Source of the DNA: an uncultured Dialister sp.
GTDB taxonomy: Bacteria > Bacillota > Negativicutes > Veillonellales > Dialisteraceae
Length of the DNA: 11,783 nt
Assembly (NCBI GenBank): GCA_934178345.1
Contig: CAKPQG010000039.1
Coordinates: forward strand, 1 to 11,783
Direction: 5' to 3'
Of the stretch, positions 11,690-11,783 are shown in pieces. Position numbers and translations under genes: made by a program. Position 1 is the stretch's first letter; every line of letters begins with the position of its first letter. The notes under the pieces are model-generated. The model was given only the letters and a program-made list of their open reading frames with translations. It was not told the origin of the DNA and did no database searches.

Positions 11690-11783
11690 TAGGGTTCGGG
11701 GTTCGGGGTTAGCCCGTGGGGCGGCTCCGTCCACTGATTATGAATGAAAGCTTTGCGCGAATGAGGAATTAGGAATGAGGAAT
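11690..11783 (+). repeat. Composite intergenic repeat, copy 9 (cut by the window end)
   Basis: Head AGGGTTCGGGGTTCGGGGTTAGCC, then GGGGCGGCTCCGTCCACTGATTATGAATGAAAG, then the start of a GGAATTA/GGAATGA heptad tract. The rest lies beyond the window. It lies just upstream of the asparaginase promoter. Confidence 0.8.

Overview
The window looks like a chromosomal stretch of a Bacillota bacterium, most plausibly a Negativicutes member such as a Megasphaera-, Dialister- or Acidaminococcus-like genus. The evidence is the rapZ-yvcK-whiA cluster, a YvcK with an N-terminal two-helix membrane anchor, strong AGGAG-type ribosome sites, sigma-A type promoters and roughly balanced base composition. The genus is an inference. 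Every recognisable gene lies on the minus strand, so transcription runs from high to low coordinates.

Layout from right to left in transcription order. (1) A cytosolic L-asparaginase gene with its own promoter. (2) A single tRNA-Ser(GGA) with a strong promoter and terminator. (3) A PLP-dependent class I/II aminotransferase with a palindrome at its transcription start and a strong terminator. (4) A Cof-type HAD hydrolase. (5) The coupled operon rapZ-yvcK-whiA (P-loop regulator, UDP-sugar-binding regulator, WhiA DNA-binding protein), with stop/start overlaps at both junctions. (6) An exported protein of unknown function. (7) A small DUF951 protein. (8) A five-gene tRNA cluster, Thr(TGT)-Tyr(GTA)-fMet-Thr(GGT)-Met, with tandem stable-RNA promoters and a terminator. 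(9) The first 45 codons of tuf (EF-Tu), with its own promoter. The order Thr-Tyr-x-Thr-tuf recalls the E. coli thrU-tyrU-glyT-thrT-tufB operon.

The striking feature is between the genes. About a fifth of the window is a modular composite repeat present in nine copies. Its modules, always in the same order, are: a GGGTTCA heptad head ending in a TTTGATT...GAAAG block; a 9-bp or 7-bp tandem tract; a GCGGCGC/GCGCCGC hairpin that is either empty or filled by a 77-bp unit; a second small hairpin (ATGCC/GGYAT); AGTCACY heptads; AATCCCTAGC heptads; and a CTTTCAAAC tail. Eight of the nine copies have the same orientation, with the tail at the 3' end of one gene and the head at the 5' end of the next. 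In three cases the element supplies the stop codon and last residues of the upstream protein, and in one case it appears to supply a -35 box. The 77-bp unit is flipped relative to its host in the inverted copy, so it seems to be an independently moving or invertible part. I could not match this element to a named repeat family. It is the candidate undescribed system here.
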